Below are positions 17,227 to 25,991 of a stretch of 64,000 bases of DNA, piece after piece. The stretch is from NCBI RefSeq assembly GCF_002920575.1, contig NZ_PQSQ01000009.1:1-64000 (forward strand). Reading direction: 5' to 3'. Position 1 is the stretch's first letter; each line of letters begins with the position of its first letter. The translations under genes and the position numbers were made by a program. Below the pieces are notes generated by a model. It ran no database searches. It was given only the letters and a program-made list of their open reading frames with translations, and had not been told where the DNA came from. The DNA comes from Streptomyces sp. Ru73. GTDB taxonomy: Bacteria > Actinomycetota > Actinomycetes > Streptomycetales > Streptomycetaceae.

Positions 17227-18719
17227 TCCTGTGGCCTCTCCGGCGAAGTGCCCGGCTTGCGCAGCGAGACGGTGGGGTCCGTATGGTCCGCGGCGCCGGA
17301 CGGCTGAACGACAGGGGATGAAGGAGTGGCGGGCGTTTCCCGCGCTGCGGCCGCGTCCGACGGGTTCGGGAGGGAGGGTGCCGGGAGGAAGACGGCTACC
17401 TCGTAACCGCCGTCCGGGGTGGGGCCGTTGGTCATGTCGCCGTTGAGCATGCCGACGCGTTCCCGCATGCCGAGGACGCCGTGGCCGGCGCCGGGGGACG
17501 GCTTGGCCAGGCGGTTCGCCGGGCCGTTGACGATACGGAGGCCGAGGCCGCCGAGTACGTAGGCGACCTCCACCCGGGCCTCAGCGCCCGGCGCGTGCCG
17601 CAGCGCGTTGCTCAGCGCCTCCTGCACGATCCGGTACGCCGACAGCTCCACGCCCTGGGGCAGCGGCCGTACCGCGCCGGTGACCACCGAGGTGACGCTG
17701 AGCCCCGCCCCGCGCACGCTCTCCAGCAGCGCGTCCAGGTCGGCGAGGGTGGGCTGCGGCGCCTCGGGACCGGCGAAGGCGTCCGGGTCCTCGGAGCGTA
17801 CGACGCCCAGGATGCGCCGCAGTTCGGTGAGGGCGGCGACGGCGTTCTCGCGGATCGTCGAGAAGGCGGTGGCCAGCTCGGGAGGCGTGTCCTTGACCCG
17901 GTACGGCGCGGCCTCCGCCTGGATGGCGATCACCGACATGTGGTGGGCGACGACATCGTGCAGCTCGCGGGCGATGGTCGCGCGCTCCTCCAGCGTGGTG
18001 CGCCGCGACCGCTCCACCGCGGTGACCGTACGGGTCTCCTCGACCTGCTGCCGCTCCTCGCGCCAGGCGCGCACGGCCGCGGCCGCCAGCAGTACGACCG
18101 CGCTCGCCACCGCCGCCCGCGGCAGCATCCAGCCGTCACTGCCGAAGATCATGGTGCCGGGCATGAGCACGACGAACGTCACCGCCCACATCTCCAGCGC
18201 CGTACGGGGCCGGGTACGCAGGACGACCAGGGTCATCGTCGCGAGGTGCCCCATGAAGGAGAAGATCCAGGCGCCACTGCCCCCGTCGCCCAGCGCCCCG
18301 ACGCACATGGCCAGCAGCGAGACCCAGAACGCCCCCACCGGACGGACCAGCGTCATCGCCGGCGGGCCCGCGACCAGCACCGCGAAGACCAGCACGGCCG
18401 GCGGCGGTCCGACCGTGGCCACCTGGATGCCGAACATCAGCAGGACGAAGGCGTAACCGAGGACGAGGGCGTGCGGGAGCCAGCGCAGGTATCCGGCCGG
18501 GCGGGGCGGCAGCCAGGGCGCCCAGCCCGCCACTCGCGCACGGTCCAGCGGGGCCAGCGGCCGGAAGGCGAAGGGCCGGGCGAACAGGTCCCGGCGCGCG
18601 GCCTCCAGCACGCCGCTCACCAGCATGGCCTCGGAGCGCCGGCCGTCGGGGGCGTACGCGGCATCGCCCGGTTTCCGGCGTGTGCCGTCCACAAACTGAG
18701 GAGTCTCGTTCACGCTCAC
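17223..18719 (-). CDS. Sensor histidine kinase (NarL-partner type)
   Basis: A kinase of about 498 residues with five or six membrane helices in the first 220 residues, then the HisKA_3 dimerisation box ERATIARELHDVVAHHMSVI with the phosphorylated His, and a HATPase domain ending GHGVLGMRERVGMLNGDM. The C-terminal tail is Ala/Pro/Thr-rich. GTG 18719 gives the sequence VSVNETPQF; GTG 18713 is equally possible and neither has a strong ribosome site. Upstream frame contains Cys-rich, unlikely coding. It pairs with the response regulator downstream. Confidence 0.88.
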   Translation of the reverse strand: MSVNETPQFVDGTRRKPGDAAYAPDGRRSEAMLVSGVLEAARRDLFARPFAFRPLAPLDRARVAGWAPWLPPRPAGYLRWLPHALVLGYAFVLLMFGIQVATVGPPPAVLVFAVLVAGPPAMTLVRPVGAFWVSLLAMCVGALGDGGSGAWIFSFMGHLATMTLVVLRTRPRTALEMWAVTFVVLMPGTMIFGSDGWMLPRAAVASAVVLLAAAAVRAWREERQQVEETRTVTAVERSRRTTLEERATIARELHDVVAHHMSVIAIQAEAAPYRVKDTPPELATAFSTIRENAVAALTELRRILGVVRSEDPDAFAGPEAPQPTLADLDALLESVRGAGLSVTSVVTGAVRPLPQGVELSAYRIVQEALSNALRHAPGAEARVEVAYVLGGLGLRIVNGPANRLAKPSPGAGHGVLGMRERVGMLNGDMTNGPTPDGGYEVAVFLPAPSLPNPSDAAAARETPATPSSPVVQPSGAADHTDPTVSLRKPGTSPERPQE

Positions 18720-18906
18720 CACGGTAGGTACGGGGGCGGCCGGCGGCGTCCGGCCCAGTGGGGATCTGTGGGGGTCCGTCTCAAGTACTACGCGGCCCCC
18801 GAGCTGGGGCGCACAGCCGCACGCGGCGCAGGCGGCGCACGGCCTCACAGACCACACAATCCCACAGGCCGCACAGCCCCACAGGCCGCAAGACGGGCTT
18901 CTGTTC

Positions 18907-20121
18907 TCAGACCTCCACCAGGAGTTCCTCCAGGCCCCTGATCACGAAGTGGGGGCGCCAGGACGGTTCGGCGGTGAGGCGGAGGGTCGGGGCGGCGCGG
19001 AGCAGGGCGCCGAAGGAGGCGGCCAGTTCGAGGCGGGCGAGCGGGGCACCCAGGCAGTAGTGGATGCCGGCGCCGAGGGAGACGTGCGGGTTGTCCGGGC
19101 GGGCGAGGTCCAGTTCCTCGGGGCGGTCGAAGCGGGCCGGGTCGCGGTTGGCCGAGCCGAAGAGGAGGGCGACCTCAGCGCCGCGCGGGACGACCGTGCC
19201 GTCGATCTCGATGTCGTCCAGCACCCAGCGTTCGAAGAGCTGGAGCGGGGTGGCGTAGCGCAGCAGTTCCTCGACCGCGGTGGGCAGGAGCGCGTCCGGC
19301 GCGGCACGCAGCGCGGCCAGTTGTCCGGGGTGCTGGAAGAGGGCCAGCCAGCCGTTGGCGGTGGTGTTGACCGTCGCTTCGTGCCCGGCGTTGAGCAGCA
19401 GGACGCAGGTGGAGACCATCTCCTGCTCGGTCAGCCGGTCGCCCTCGTCGTACGCCGCGATCAGGCCGCTGATCAGGTCGTCACCCGGGTCCTTGCGCCG
19501 GGCGGCGATCAGTTCGCGCAGATAGGCGGAGAATTCGAGGGACGCCTGGACGGCGCGGCGTGCGGTCTCCGGCCCCGGGTTCAGTTCGTACATGCCGCAG
19601 ATGGCGGCCGACCAGGGGCGCAGCAGCGGGCGGTCGGTCTCGGGGATGCCGAGCATCTCGGCGATGACCGCGACCGGGAGGGGTTCGGCGATCGCGGTCA
19701 GCAGGTCGCCGCCGCCGGCCGCGACGAAGTCCGTGACCAGGCCGTCCACCAGCCGGTGGACGACGGGGGCGAGCTGTTCGACCATGCGGGGCGTGAACGC
19801 CTTGGAGACGAGCCGTCGCAGGCGGGTGTGGTCCGAACCCTCCAGTTCCAGCAGGCCGTTGTCGTTGAGGACGTGGAAGGGTTCGTGGTCCGGCGGGTGC
19901 GGGGTGCGGCCGAACTCCTCGTGGCTGAAGCGGTGCAGGTAGGTGCGCCCGAGGCGGCGGTCGCGCAGCAGCGCGCTGACGTCCGCGTGGTGCGGTACGA
20001 GCCACTGGTCGGTGGGCTCGAAGTAGTGCACCCGGCCGGCGCGGCGCAGCTCGGCGAAGCCGGGGTAGGGGTCGGCGACGAACTCGGGCGACCAGGGGGC
20101 GAATGCGGCTGCAGCGGGCAT
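18907..20121 (-). CDS. Cytochrome P450
   Basis: A 404-residue bacterial class I P450, complete. The I-helix motif is LNAGHEATVN; the usual threonine directly after the acidic residue is alanine, followed by a threonine. The K-helix ExxR is EELLRY, and the heme loop is SLGAGIHYCLGAPLAR, where leucine replaces the common phenylalanine. It needs separate ferredoxin and reductase, not encoded nearby. It lies downstream of the kynurenine genes on the same strand, 101 bases after the formamidase, across a hairpin-forming repeat. Whether it acts on a tryptophan-derived compound is unknown. Confidence 0.92.
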   Translation of the reverse strand: MPAAAAFAPWSPEFVADPYPGFAELRRAGRVHYFEPTDQWLVPHHADVSALLRDRRLGRTYLHRFSHEEFGRTPHPPDHEPFHVLNDNGLLELEGSDHTRLRRLVSKAFTPRMVEQLAPVVHRLVDGLVTDFVAAGGGDLLTAIAEPLPVAVIAEMLGIPETDRPLLRPWSAAICGMYELNPGPETARRAVQASLEFSAYLRELIAARRKDPGDDLISGLIAAYDEGDRLTEQEMVSTCVLLLNAGHEATVNTTANGWLALFQHPGQLAALRAAPDALLPTAVEELLRYATPLQLFERWVLDDIEIDGTVVPRGAEVALLFGSANRDPARFDRPEELDLARPDNPHVSLGAGIHYCLGAPLARLELAASFGALLRAAPTLRLTAEPSWRPHFVIRGLEELLVEV

Positions 20122-20128
20122 GGAGGGA

Positions 20129-20243
20129 CGGTACCGCCGGAGGCGGCCGGCGAGTCAGGGCCCGGTGCCGCCGGAGGCGGCCGGCGGGTCAGGGCCCGGT
20201 ACCGCCGGAGGCGGCCGGCGGGTCAGGGCCCGGTGCCGCCGGA
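20129..20243. repeat. 34-base tandem repeat, about 3.4 copies
   Basis: Three full units (20129-20162, 20163-20196, 20197-20230) and a 13-base fourth. Units differ only at two positions, each an A/G change. Each contains GCCGCC-GGA-GGCGGC, able to form a hairpin. The formamidase stop codon (20223-20225) lies in the third unit, so the array looks like tandem copies of that gene's 3' end. It fills the gap before the P450 gene and may weaken readthrough. Confidence 0.85.
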
Positions 20244-21308
20244 TTTCCCGCCGTCCGGGGCCGTGCGCGCGGCAGCGGCGAGCAGGGCCTCGCGCAGCGC
20301 CTCGTATGCGGGGGTGCCGGGGGTGGCGGCCGCGTAGTGGCCCATGCCGGGTAGTTCGCGCAGCACGACGGGCGGTTGATGCGGTACGCCGGGTTCAGCA
20401 GCCTGAGGAACACCACGCTCATGGGCACCACGGTCAGCGCCCCCTCGTGCAAGCCCGTACTCCCCCGCGTCCGACCGGGCGCCCCCGTGCTGCTCCGCGT
20501 ACCGGCGGGACAGTTCCACCGGTACGTCCGGGTCGGCCGTGCCGTGCAGGATCGTGACCGGTACGCGGGGTGGCAGCCGTACCGGGTCGACGGCGGCGAT
20601 GCGGTCCGTCAGCGCGGCGGGCGTGCCGGGTGCCGCGGTCCCGCCGGTCAGGAACTCCTCCACCGCGCCATTGCTCAGCCGCAGCGCGTGGGCGCGGGCG
20701 AGGTCGGCGACCGGGGCGATGGCGACGGCCGCGGCGGCCGGGCCGGGGCGGGCGGCGGTCCAGAGGGCGAGGTGGCCGCCGGCGGAGTGGCCGGCGACGA
20801 TCACCGGGGTGCCCGGGGCCGCCTCCGCTGCCGCGATCCGTACCGCGTCCGTCACATCGTTGAACGATTCCGGCAGGCCGCCGCCTCCGCCTGCCCTGCG
20901 GTACTCGGCGAGGGCGACCTGCAGACCACTCCTGGCCAGCGCGGCGGCCAGCGGCGACAGGTGCGTACGGTCGTAGGCCACCCGCCAGAAGCCGCCGTGC
21001 AGCAGGACGACGAGCGGGGCGGGGCCGTGTCCGGCCGGCGGAACGGGCGCGCCGCCCGGCGGCCGGTACAGGTCGACGACCTGGTCCGGGTGGCTGCCGT
21101 ACGTGACGCTGTCGTCCGGAGCCACGGGCGCGCACGCCAGCAGCGCCGCTTCCTCCGCCTCCGCCCGCTGGACGTCGGCCCGCTCGACGTCCACCCGCTC
21201 AGCGTCCATCCGCTCGACGTCCGCCGGTTCAGCATCCGCCCGCCCTGCGGCCGCCTCCGCCGCTTCCGCCTGCCCGGCGGCCGTCTCTTCAGCGTCGGCT
21301 CGGCTCAT
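20223..21308 (-). CDS. Kynurenine formamidase-like alpha/beta hydrolase
   Basis: A 361-residue alpha/beta hydrolase that by context would hydrolyse N-formylkynurenine to kynurenine. It shows the oxyanion motif LLHGGFW, nucleophile GHSAGGH, acid HGTADPDVPVELS and final His in LPGMGHY. Two features are unusual. The first ~60 residues, before VTYGSHPDQ, contain a repeated D-V/A-E-R pattern. Between HGGARSDAG and VVLRELPG there is an extra ~35 residues whose codon usage is poor in this frame. The start overlaps the kynU stop (ATGA), which supports the long N-terminus. The enzyme may be disrupted or may tolerate a surface insert. Confidence 0.8.
   Translation of the reverse strand: MSRADAEETAAGQAEAAEAAAGRADAEPADVERMDAERVDVERADVQRAEAEEAALLACAPVAPDDSVTYGSHPDQVVDLYRPPGGAPVPPAGHGPAPLVVLLHGGFWRVAYDRTHLSPLAAALARSGLQVALAEYRRAGGGGGLPESFNDVTDAVRIAAAEAAPGTPVIVAGHSAGGHLALWTAARPGPAAAAVAIAPVADLARAHALRLSNGAVEEFLTGGTAAPGTPAALTDRIAAVDPVRLPPRVPVTILHGTADPDVPVELSRRYAEQHGGARSDAGEYGLARGGADRGAHERGVPQAAEPGVPHQPPVVLRELPGMGHYAAATPGTPAYEALREALLAAAARTAPDGGKSGGTGP
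20372..20456. other. Out-of-frame-looking insert in the formamidase gene
   Basis: In the gene's own frame this segment has many A/T-ending codons. In another minus-strand frame (reading HEGALTVVPMSVVFLRLLNP) and in one plus-strand frame nearly every codon ends in G or C. That is the signature of a fragment that evolved as coding sequence in a different frame. The source is not recognised. Confidence 0.45.
21165..21245. repeat. 15-base tandem repeat in the formamidase N-terminus
   Basis: About five imperfect units resembling GCTCGACGTCCACCC, encoding a five-residue pattern such as DVER(A/V/M). The period is a multiple of three, so the frame is kept. The encoded part is charged and probably helical, and lies outside the hydrolase fold. 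Confidence 0.65.
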
Positions 21309-22702
21309 GTCATGACCGGGCCCTGCTCCTGGGCACCCGCGGCGACCGCGGAGGCGCTGCCGTCGCCGGGGACGTACGCCAGGACCTCGGCGAGGGTCCG
21401 GGCGGCGCGTTCGGCGTCGGCGAAGGAGGTGTAGAGCGGGGTGAAGCCGAAGCGCAGCACGTCGGGGTGGCGGAAGTCGCCGATCACGCCGTGCCGGATC
21501 AGCTCGCCCATCACCTCACCGGCTCCCGCGCACTCCAGCGCCACCTGACTGCCCCGCTCGTGGTGCGCCTCGGGGGTCACCGACCGCACCCGGCCGCGCG
21601 GCACATAGGCCCGCACGCACTCCAGGAAGAAGTCGGTCAGGGCGAGGCTCTTGGCCCGCACGTCCTCGATGGCGACGCCCTCCCATGCCTCCAGCGCGGC
21701 CTCCAGGGCGAGCAGCGACAGGATGTCGGGGGTGCCGACCCGGCCGCGTTCGATGCCCGCCGCGGGGACGTACTCGGGGTCCATGCCGAAGGGGTCGGCG
21801 TGCGAGTTCCAGCCGGGCAGCGGTGAGTCGAAGCGGGGCTGATGCTCGGCGCGTACGTACAGGTAGGCGGGCGAGCCGGGGCCGCCGTTGAGGTACTTGT
21901 ACGTGCAGCCGACCGCGAGGTCCACGCCGTGCGCGTCCAGGCCGACCGGCAGCGCGCCCGCGCTGTGGCACAGGTCCCAGACGGCGAGCGCGCCGGCTCG
22001 GTGCAGCGCTGCGGTGACGCCGGGCAGGTCGTTGAGCCGGCCGGTGCGGTAGTCGACGTGGTTGACCAGCGCGACGGCGGTGCGCTCCGACACCTCGGCG
22101 GGCATCCGGGCCGCCTCCACCGGGCGCAGCGTGCGGCCGGTGAGCCGGGCGGCGGAGCGTGCGATGTAGCCGTCGGTGGGGAAGGTCGCGGCGTCGACCA
22201 GGATCTCGTCCCGGGCGGGGCCGCCGGCTGCCGGGCCGGTCGTCTCGTCGGCCATGCGTACCGCCGCGACCAGGGCCTTGAAGACGTTGACGCTGGTGGA
22301 GTCGCCGACGACGACCTGGCCGGGTGCCGCGCCGAGGAGCGGGGCGATGCGGTCGCCGATCCGCTCGGGCGCGGTCCACCAGCCGGACTCCGTCCAGGAG
22401 CGGATGCGCAGCTCGCCCCATTCGTGGGCGACGACCTCGCGGAGCCGCTCGGGGACGGCCTGCGGCAGGGCGCCGAGGGAGTTGCCGTCGAGGTAGACGG
22501 CCTCGTCGAGCACGAATTCCGCGCGCTTGCCGCTCAGCGGGTCGCCGGCGTCCAGCTCGGCGGCGCGGGCGGCGAAGTCGTCGCGGGCCGCGGCCGCCGC
22601 GACGGCGTGGGCGGCGTCCGCCGCCTGCGGGGCGGTGTCCTCGCTCAGTGGGGCGGCTCGCCTGGTGGTCACGCCGGCGTCTGCGCTCTCGTTCTGCTGC
22701 AC
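21305..22702 (-). CDS. kynU: Kynureninase
   Basis: A PLP enzyme of about 465 residues that cleaves kynurenine to anthranilate and alanine. Recognisable are VYLDGNSLGALP near the N-terminus, HEWGELRIRSWTESGWW, the PLP region VVGDSTSVNVFK, and WDLCHSAGALPVGLDAHGVDLAVG leading to the Schiff-base Lys in GCTYKYLNGGPG. The C-terminal domain ends FGFTPLYTSFADAERAA. GTG 22702 is chosen because GGAGG lies 11 bases upstream; the frame extends another 68 codons to 22906 without similarity to the family. The first ~50 residues are an Ala-rich extension. The stop overlaps the formamidase start. Confidence 0.93.
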   Translation of the reverse strand: MQQNESADAGVTTRRAAPLSEDTAPQAADAAHAVAAAAARDDFAARAAELDAGDPLSGKRAEFVLDEAVYLDGNSLGALPQAVPERLREVVAHEWGELRIRSWTESGWWTAPERIGDRIAPLLGAAPGQVVVGDSTSVNVFKALVAAVRMADETTGPAAGGPARDEILVDAATFPTDGYIARSAARLTGRTLRPVEAARMPAEVSERTAVALVNHVDYRTGRLNDLPGVTAALHRAGALAVWDLCHSAGALPVGLDAHGVDLAVGCTYKYLNGGPGSPAYLYVRAEHQPRFDSPLPGWNSHADPFGMDPEYVPAAGIERGRVGTPDILSLLALEAALEAWEGVAIEDVRAKSLALTDFFLECVRAYVPRGRVRSVTPEAHHERGSQVALECAGAGEVMGELIRHGVIGDFRHPDVLRFGFTPLYTSFADAERAARTLAEVLAYVPGDGSASAVAAGAQEQGPVMT

Positions 22703-23077
22703 GTCGTTGTCATCCTCCGCTCGGGCCTGGCCGCGTAGCTCGTGGCTCTGTCCTGGGGCCTGGTCTGGAACCTGTGCTGTGGCCTGTCCTGAGGGCCTGT
22801 GCCTGCCGGGGCCCTCCTCACCGGCGCGGCCCGGGCGCTCGGGGCCGGCCGTCCCGCGGGACGCGAGCCCGCCGGTCACGGGGAGCCTGTCCAGCCTGCC
22901 GGTCACGAGGGACCGATCCGCCCCGCCGGTCCGAGGGACCGGTCAGGCCCTTCCGGCCTCTCGGGCCCCTCGCCACCGAAGGACCGTTCCTCCACGGGTG
23001 CCCCCATCCGGGCGTCCCAGTGCGGTACAGACTGCTCCATCGGCCGGTCCGGGCGCCGCGGTGCGGCACCCGGGCGG
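22703..23077. other. Long kynA-kynU spacer
   Basis: A 375-base gap inside an otherwise tight operon. It is rich in short GGACCGG/CCGGTC and GGTCACG repeats and has an open frame in phase with kynU. A possible 45-codon frame starts at ATG 23039 (MEQSVPHWDARMG) but has no good ribosome site. It may be a decayed gene or an expanded leader. Confidence 0.35.
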
Positions 23078-23965
23078 TCAGACATGGCTGCGGGCCGTCC
23101 ACAGCTCCGGAAAGACGTTTTTGCGGGCCCGCTTCTCCAGCCAGGCCACCCCGGACGAGCCGCCGGTGCCCATCTTGGCGCCCATCGCCCGGCGGGTCGC
23201 GACCAAGTGGTCGTTGCGCCAGCGCCAGACCAGCTCGGCGACGTCGGTGAGGACTTCACCCAGCTGGACCAGCTCGCTCCGCGGATCGCCGGCGTACACC
23301 TCGGCCCAGGCGGCCTCGACCGCGGGGTCCGGCTCGTACTTCTGCGTGGGGTCGCGGTGCAGTACGGACACCGGGACGGCGTACCCGCGGCGGTCCAGCA
23401 GCCGCAGCACCTCGTCCCACAGGCTCGGCTCGTGCAGCGCCTTCTCCAGCTCGGCGTGCTCGCGGGGCGCGCCGCGGTGCGGGACCAGCATCGAGGCGGA
23501 CTTCTCACCGAGCAGGAACTCCAGCCGCCGGTACATCGCCGACTGGAAGCCGGAGCCCTCGCCGAGGGCGCCGCGGTAGGCGTTGAACTGCGCCGGGGTC
23601 AGCCGGGCCAGCGGCTTCCACGCGGCGTTGAGCGCCTCCAGCTCGTACGTGGAACGGCGCAGCGCGTCGATCGCGGTGGGTACGTCGTCGCCGCGCAGGG
23701 CCCGGCACGCGGTGTGCCACTCGTGGACGATGACGGTGAACCACAGCTCCATGACCTGGGTGGTCACCAGGAAGGCCATCTCGCCGGGATCGTCGGAGAG
23801 CGGGTGCTGGGCGTGGGTCAGCAGCTCGGCCTGGACGTAGTCCTCGTACGGCGTGGTGCCCTCGAAGTCGAGATTCGGGTCCGTCTCCGCCTGACCGCCG
23901 AGCGGGCAGCGCGGGGCCGGCTCCGGGGACGGGGACGCCTGGGGCGCTGATGACGAGTGCGACAT
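23078..23965 (-). CDS. kynA: Tryptophan 2,3-dioxygenase
   Basis: A heme enzyme of 295 residues that opens the indole ring of tryptophan to N-formylkynurenine. Family segments are present: YEDYVQAELLTHAQHP, the ELWFTVIVHEWHTA helix, FQSAMYRRLEFLLGEK, and the C-terminal WRWRNDHLVATRRAMGAKMGTGGSSG loop (shown in shorter pieces in the family), where the histidine of NDHL is the heme ligand. ATG 23965 has GAGGAG six bases upstream; the first 25 residues are Ser/Pro-rich. It leads the kynurenine genes on the minus strand. Confidence 0.94.
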   Translation of the reverse strand: MSHSSSAPQASPSPEPAPRCPLGGQAETDPNLDFEGTTPYEDYVQAELLTHAQHPLSDDPGEMAFLVTTQVMELWFTVIVHEWHTACRALRGDDVPTAIDALRRSTYELEALNAAWKPLARLTPAQFNAYRGALGEGSGFQSAMYRRLEFLLGEKSASMLVPHRGAPREHAELEKALHEPSLWDEVLRLLDRRGYAVPVSVLHRDPTQKYEPDPAVEAAWAEVYAGDPRSELVQLGEVLTDVAELVWRWRNDHLVATRRAMGAKMGTGGSSGVAWLEKRARKNVFPELWTARSHV

Positions 23966-24203
23966 CAGGAACTCCTCGTGATGCATGCCTCCGGGTAGCG
24001 GTCCGCCCCTTCCTGTCGGCATCGGAGCCCCGGTCCCCTCGTCAGGCCCGGCGCACCGGACCTGTTGCGCATCTTCCGCAACATCTCGGGGTTTGGCAAG
24101 GGCCGTCCCGGCCGACCCGCGGGGCTCCTGGCGGCTCAGGACCGGCCGGAAGGCGTCGCCTGCCGGTCCCCGGTCCTGAGCGGGTCGTCCCGGTCGTACT
24201 CGC

Positions 24204-24617
24204 TCAGGAGAGCGTGTCGGCCGCGGTGGGCGAGGATTCGCGCAGGAAGGTCGTGCAGCGCTCGTACTCCTCCTGCTCGCCGATCGCCTGGGCGGCGCGG
24301 GCGAGCGCGTGCAGGGCACGCAGGAAGCCGCGGTTCGGCTCGTGCTCGAACGGGACCGGGCCATGGCCCTTCCAGCCGGCCCGGCGCAGCGCGTCCAGGC
24401 CGCGGTGGTAGCCGGTGCGGGCGTACGCGTACGACTCGACGGTCCGGCCGGCCTGGAAGGCGTCGTCCGCCAGCTGCGCCCAGACCAGCGAGGACGCCGG
24501 GTACTTCGCGGCGACGTCGGCGGGTGCGGTGCCGGCCGCGAGCAGCTCGCGGGGCTCCGGGTCGTCGGGCAGATGGGTCGGGGGCGGTCCCCCGAGCAGG
24601 TTCTCGTGAATGGCCAT
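24204..24617 (-). CDS. DUF3151 family protein
   Basis: A 137-residue cytoplasmic protein of the actinobacterial DUF3151 family, full length. Typical are the N-terminal MAIHENLLGGPPPTHLP and the helical LVWAQLADDAFQ, ARTGYHRGLDALRRAGWKG and GPVPFEHEPNRGFLRALHAL segments. It resembles TPR-like helical proteins but has no assigned role. It follows the aldolase gene on the same strand beyond two strong hairpins, so it likely has its own promoter. Confidence 0.88.
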   Translation of the reverse strand: MAIHENLLGGPPPTHLPDDPEPRELLAAGTAPADVAAKYPASSLVWAQLADDAFQAGRTVESYAYARTGYHRGLDALRRAGWKGHGPVPFEHEPNRGFLRALHALARAAQAIGEQEEYERCTTFLRESSPTAADTLS

Positions 24618-24650
24618 GGGTCAAGTCTGCCTGGTCCGTGCGGCATGCGA

Positions 24651-24680
24651 CGCCCCGGCGGTGGCCGTTCCGCCGGGGCG
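24651..24680. terminator. 11-base hairpin upstream of DUF3151
   Basis: CGCCCCGGCGG (24651-24661), 8-base loop, CCGCCGGGGCG (24670-24680), perfect. It lies downstream of the aldolase hairpin and 34 bases before the DUF3151 start. It could be a second terminator or a leader element. Confidence 0.55.
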
Positions 24681-24741
24681 CACGGAAGATCGCACCTGCG
24701 CACGGCGGCCCCGGCCGCACCACCGGCGGTGCGCCGACGCA

Positions 24742-24786
24742 CGGAGGGCCCCGTACGCATGGGGATCATGCGTACGGGGCCCTCCG
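24742..24786 (-). terminator. Very strong terminator of the aldolase gene
   Basis: A perfect 19-base stem: 24742-24760 starting CGGAGGGCCCC pairs with 24768-24786, with a 7-base loop. It begins 42 bases after the aldolase stop. Confidence 0.9.
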
Positions 24787-24827
24787 GCAACGGTCGTCGC
24801 GGGCGCCGGTGCGGCGCGCGGACGGCG

Positions 24828-25850
24828 TTACTTGATCTTGGTGCCCGTGGAGCGCAGGTTGGCGCAGGCCTCGGTGACGCGCTTGGCCATGCCGGCCTCG
24901 GCCAGCTTGCCCCAGCTGCGCGGGTCGTAGGTCTTCTTGTTGCCGACCTCGCCGTCGACCTTCAGGACGCCGTCGTAGTTGCGGAACATGTGGTCCGCGA
25001 TCGGGCGGGAGAAGGCGTACTGGGTGTCGGTGTCGAGGTTCATCTTCACGACGCCGTTCTCCAGCGCGGTGGCGATCTCCTGCTCGGTGGAGCCGGAACC
25101 GCCGTGGAAGACGAAGTCGAAGGGGGACTGCTTGCCGTACTTGGCGCCGACGCCCTCCTGGAGGTCCTTCAGGAGCTCGGGGCGGAGGACGACGTTGCCC
25201 GGCTTGTAGACGCCGTGGACGTTGCCGAAGGAGGCGGCGAGCAGGTAGCGGCCCTTCTCACCCAGGCCCAGCGCCTCGGCGGTGCGGATCGCGTCGTCGA
25301 CGGTGGTGTACAGCTCGTCGTTGATCTCGTGGGTGACGCCGTCCTCCTCGCCGCCGGTCGGGGTGATCTCGACCTCGAGGATGATCTTGGCGGCGCGGGC
25401 CTTCTCCAGCAGCTCCTGGCCGATGGCCAGGTTGTCGGCCAGGGTCTCGGCCGAGCCGTCCCACATGTGCGACTGGAAGAGCGGGTTCTGGCCCTTGGCC
25501 ACGCGCTCGGCGGAGATGTCGAGCAGCGGGCGGACGTAGCCGTCCAGCTTGTCCTTGGGGCAGTGGTCGGTGTGCAGCGCGACGGTGATGTCGTACTTCG
25601 CGGCCACGACGTGCGCGAACTCGGCCAGGGCGACGGCGCCGGTGACCATGTCCTTGTTGTACTGGCCGCCCAGGAACTCCGCACCGCCGGTGGAGATCTG
25701 GATGATGCCGTCGCTCTCGGCCTCGGCGAAACCGCGCAGTGCCGCGTGCAGGGTCTGCGTCGAGGTGACGTTGATGGCCGGGTAGGCGAACTTGCCCGCC
25801 TTCGCCCGGTCAAGCATCTCGTTATAGACCTCGGGGGTTGCGATGGGCAT
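24828..25850 (-). CDS. fbaA: Class II fructose-bisphosphate aldolase
   Basis: A 340-residue zinc aldolase of glycolysis and gluconeogenesis, interconverting fructose 1,6-bisphosphate with glyceraldehyde 3-phosphate and dihydroxyacetone phosphate. Zinc ligands and catalytic Asp are in ALHTDHCPKDK; other signatures are FQSHMWDGSAE, LEVEITPTGGEEDGV, SFGNVHGVYKPGNV and FVFHGGSGS. The GGAGCGGTTAG leader gives a good ribosome site for ATG 25850. Length and motifs are canonical. It is monocistronic, with a strong terminator. Confidence 0.97.
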   Translation of the reverse strand: MPIATPEVYNEMLDRAKAGKFAYPAINVTSTQTLHAALRGFAEAESDGIIQISTGGAEFLGGQYNKDMVTGAVALAEFAHVVAAKYDITVALHTDHCPKDKLDGYVRPLLDISAERVAKGQNPLFQSHMWDGSAETLADNLAIGQELLEKARAAKIILEVEITPTGGEEDGVTHEINDELYTTVDDAIRTAEALGLGEKGRYLLAASFGNVHGVYKPGNVVLRPELLKDLQEGVGAKYGKQSPFDFVFHGGSGSTEQEIATALENGVVKMNLDTDTQYAFSRPIADHMFRNYDGVLKVDGEVGNKKTYDPRSWGKLAEAGMAKRVTEACANLRSTGTKIK

Positions 25851-25991
25851 CTAACCGCTCCTTGTGATGTGCGGGTACCGGGTACGTTCTGGGCCCTGAC
25901 CAGGGGGCGACGTCATCGTCGCGGCCCATCTTCCCAGACTTGCCGGATACCTCCACATCGCGCTTCCCCCCGGACGGCGCAAAGGGCGGGC

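Noticed and set aside
22703..22906. N-terminal extension of kynureninase to 22906
   Set aside because: The extra 68 codons are Gly/Pro/Arg/Gln-rich without family similarity, and GTG 22702 has a ribosome site.
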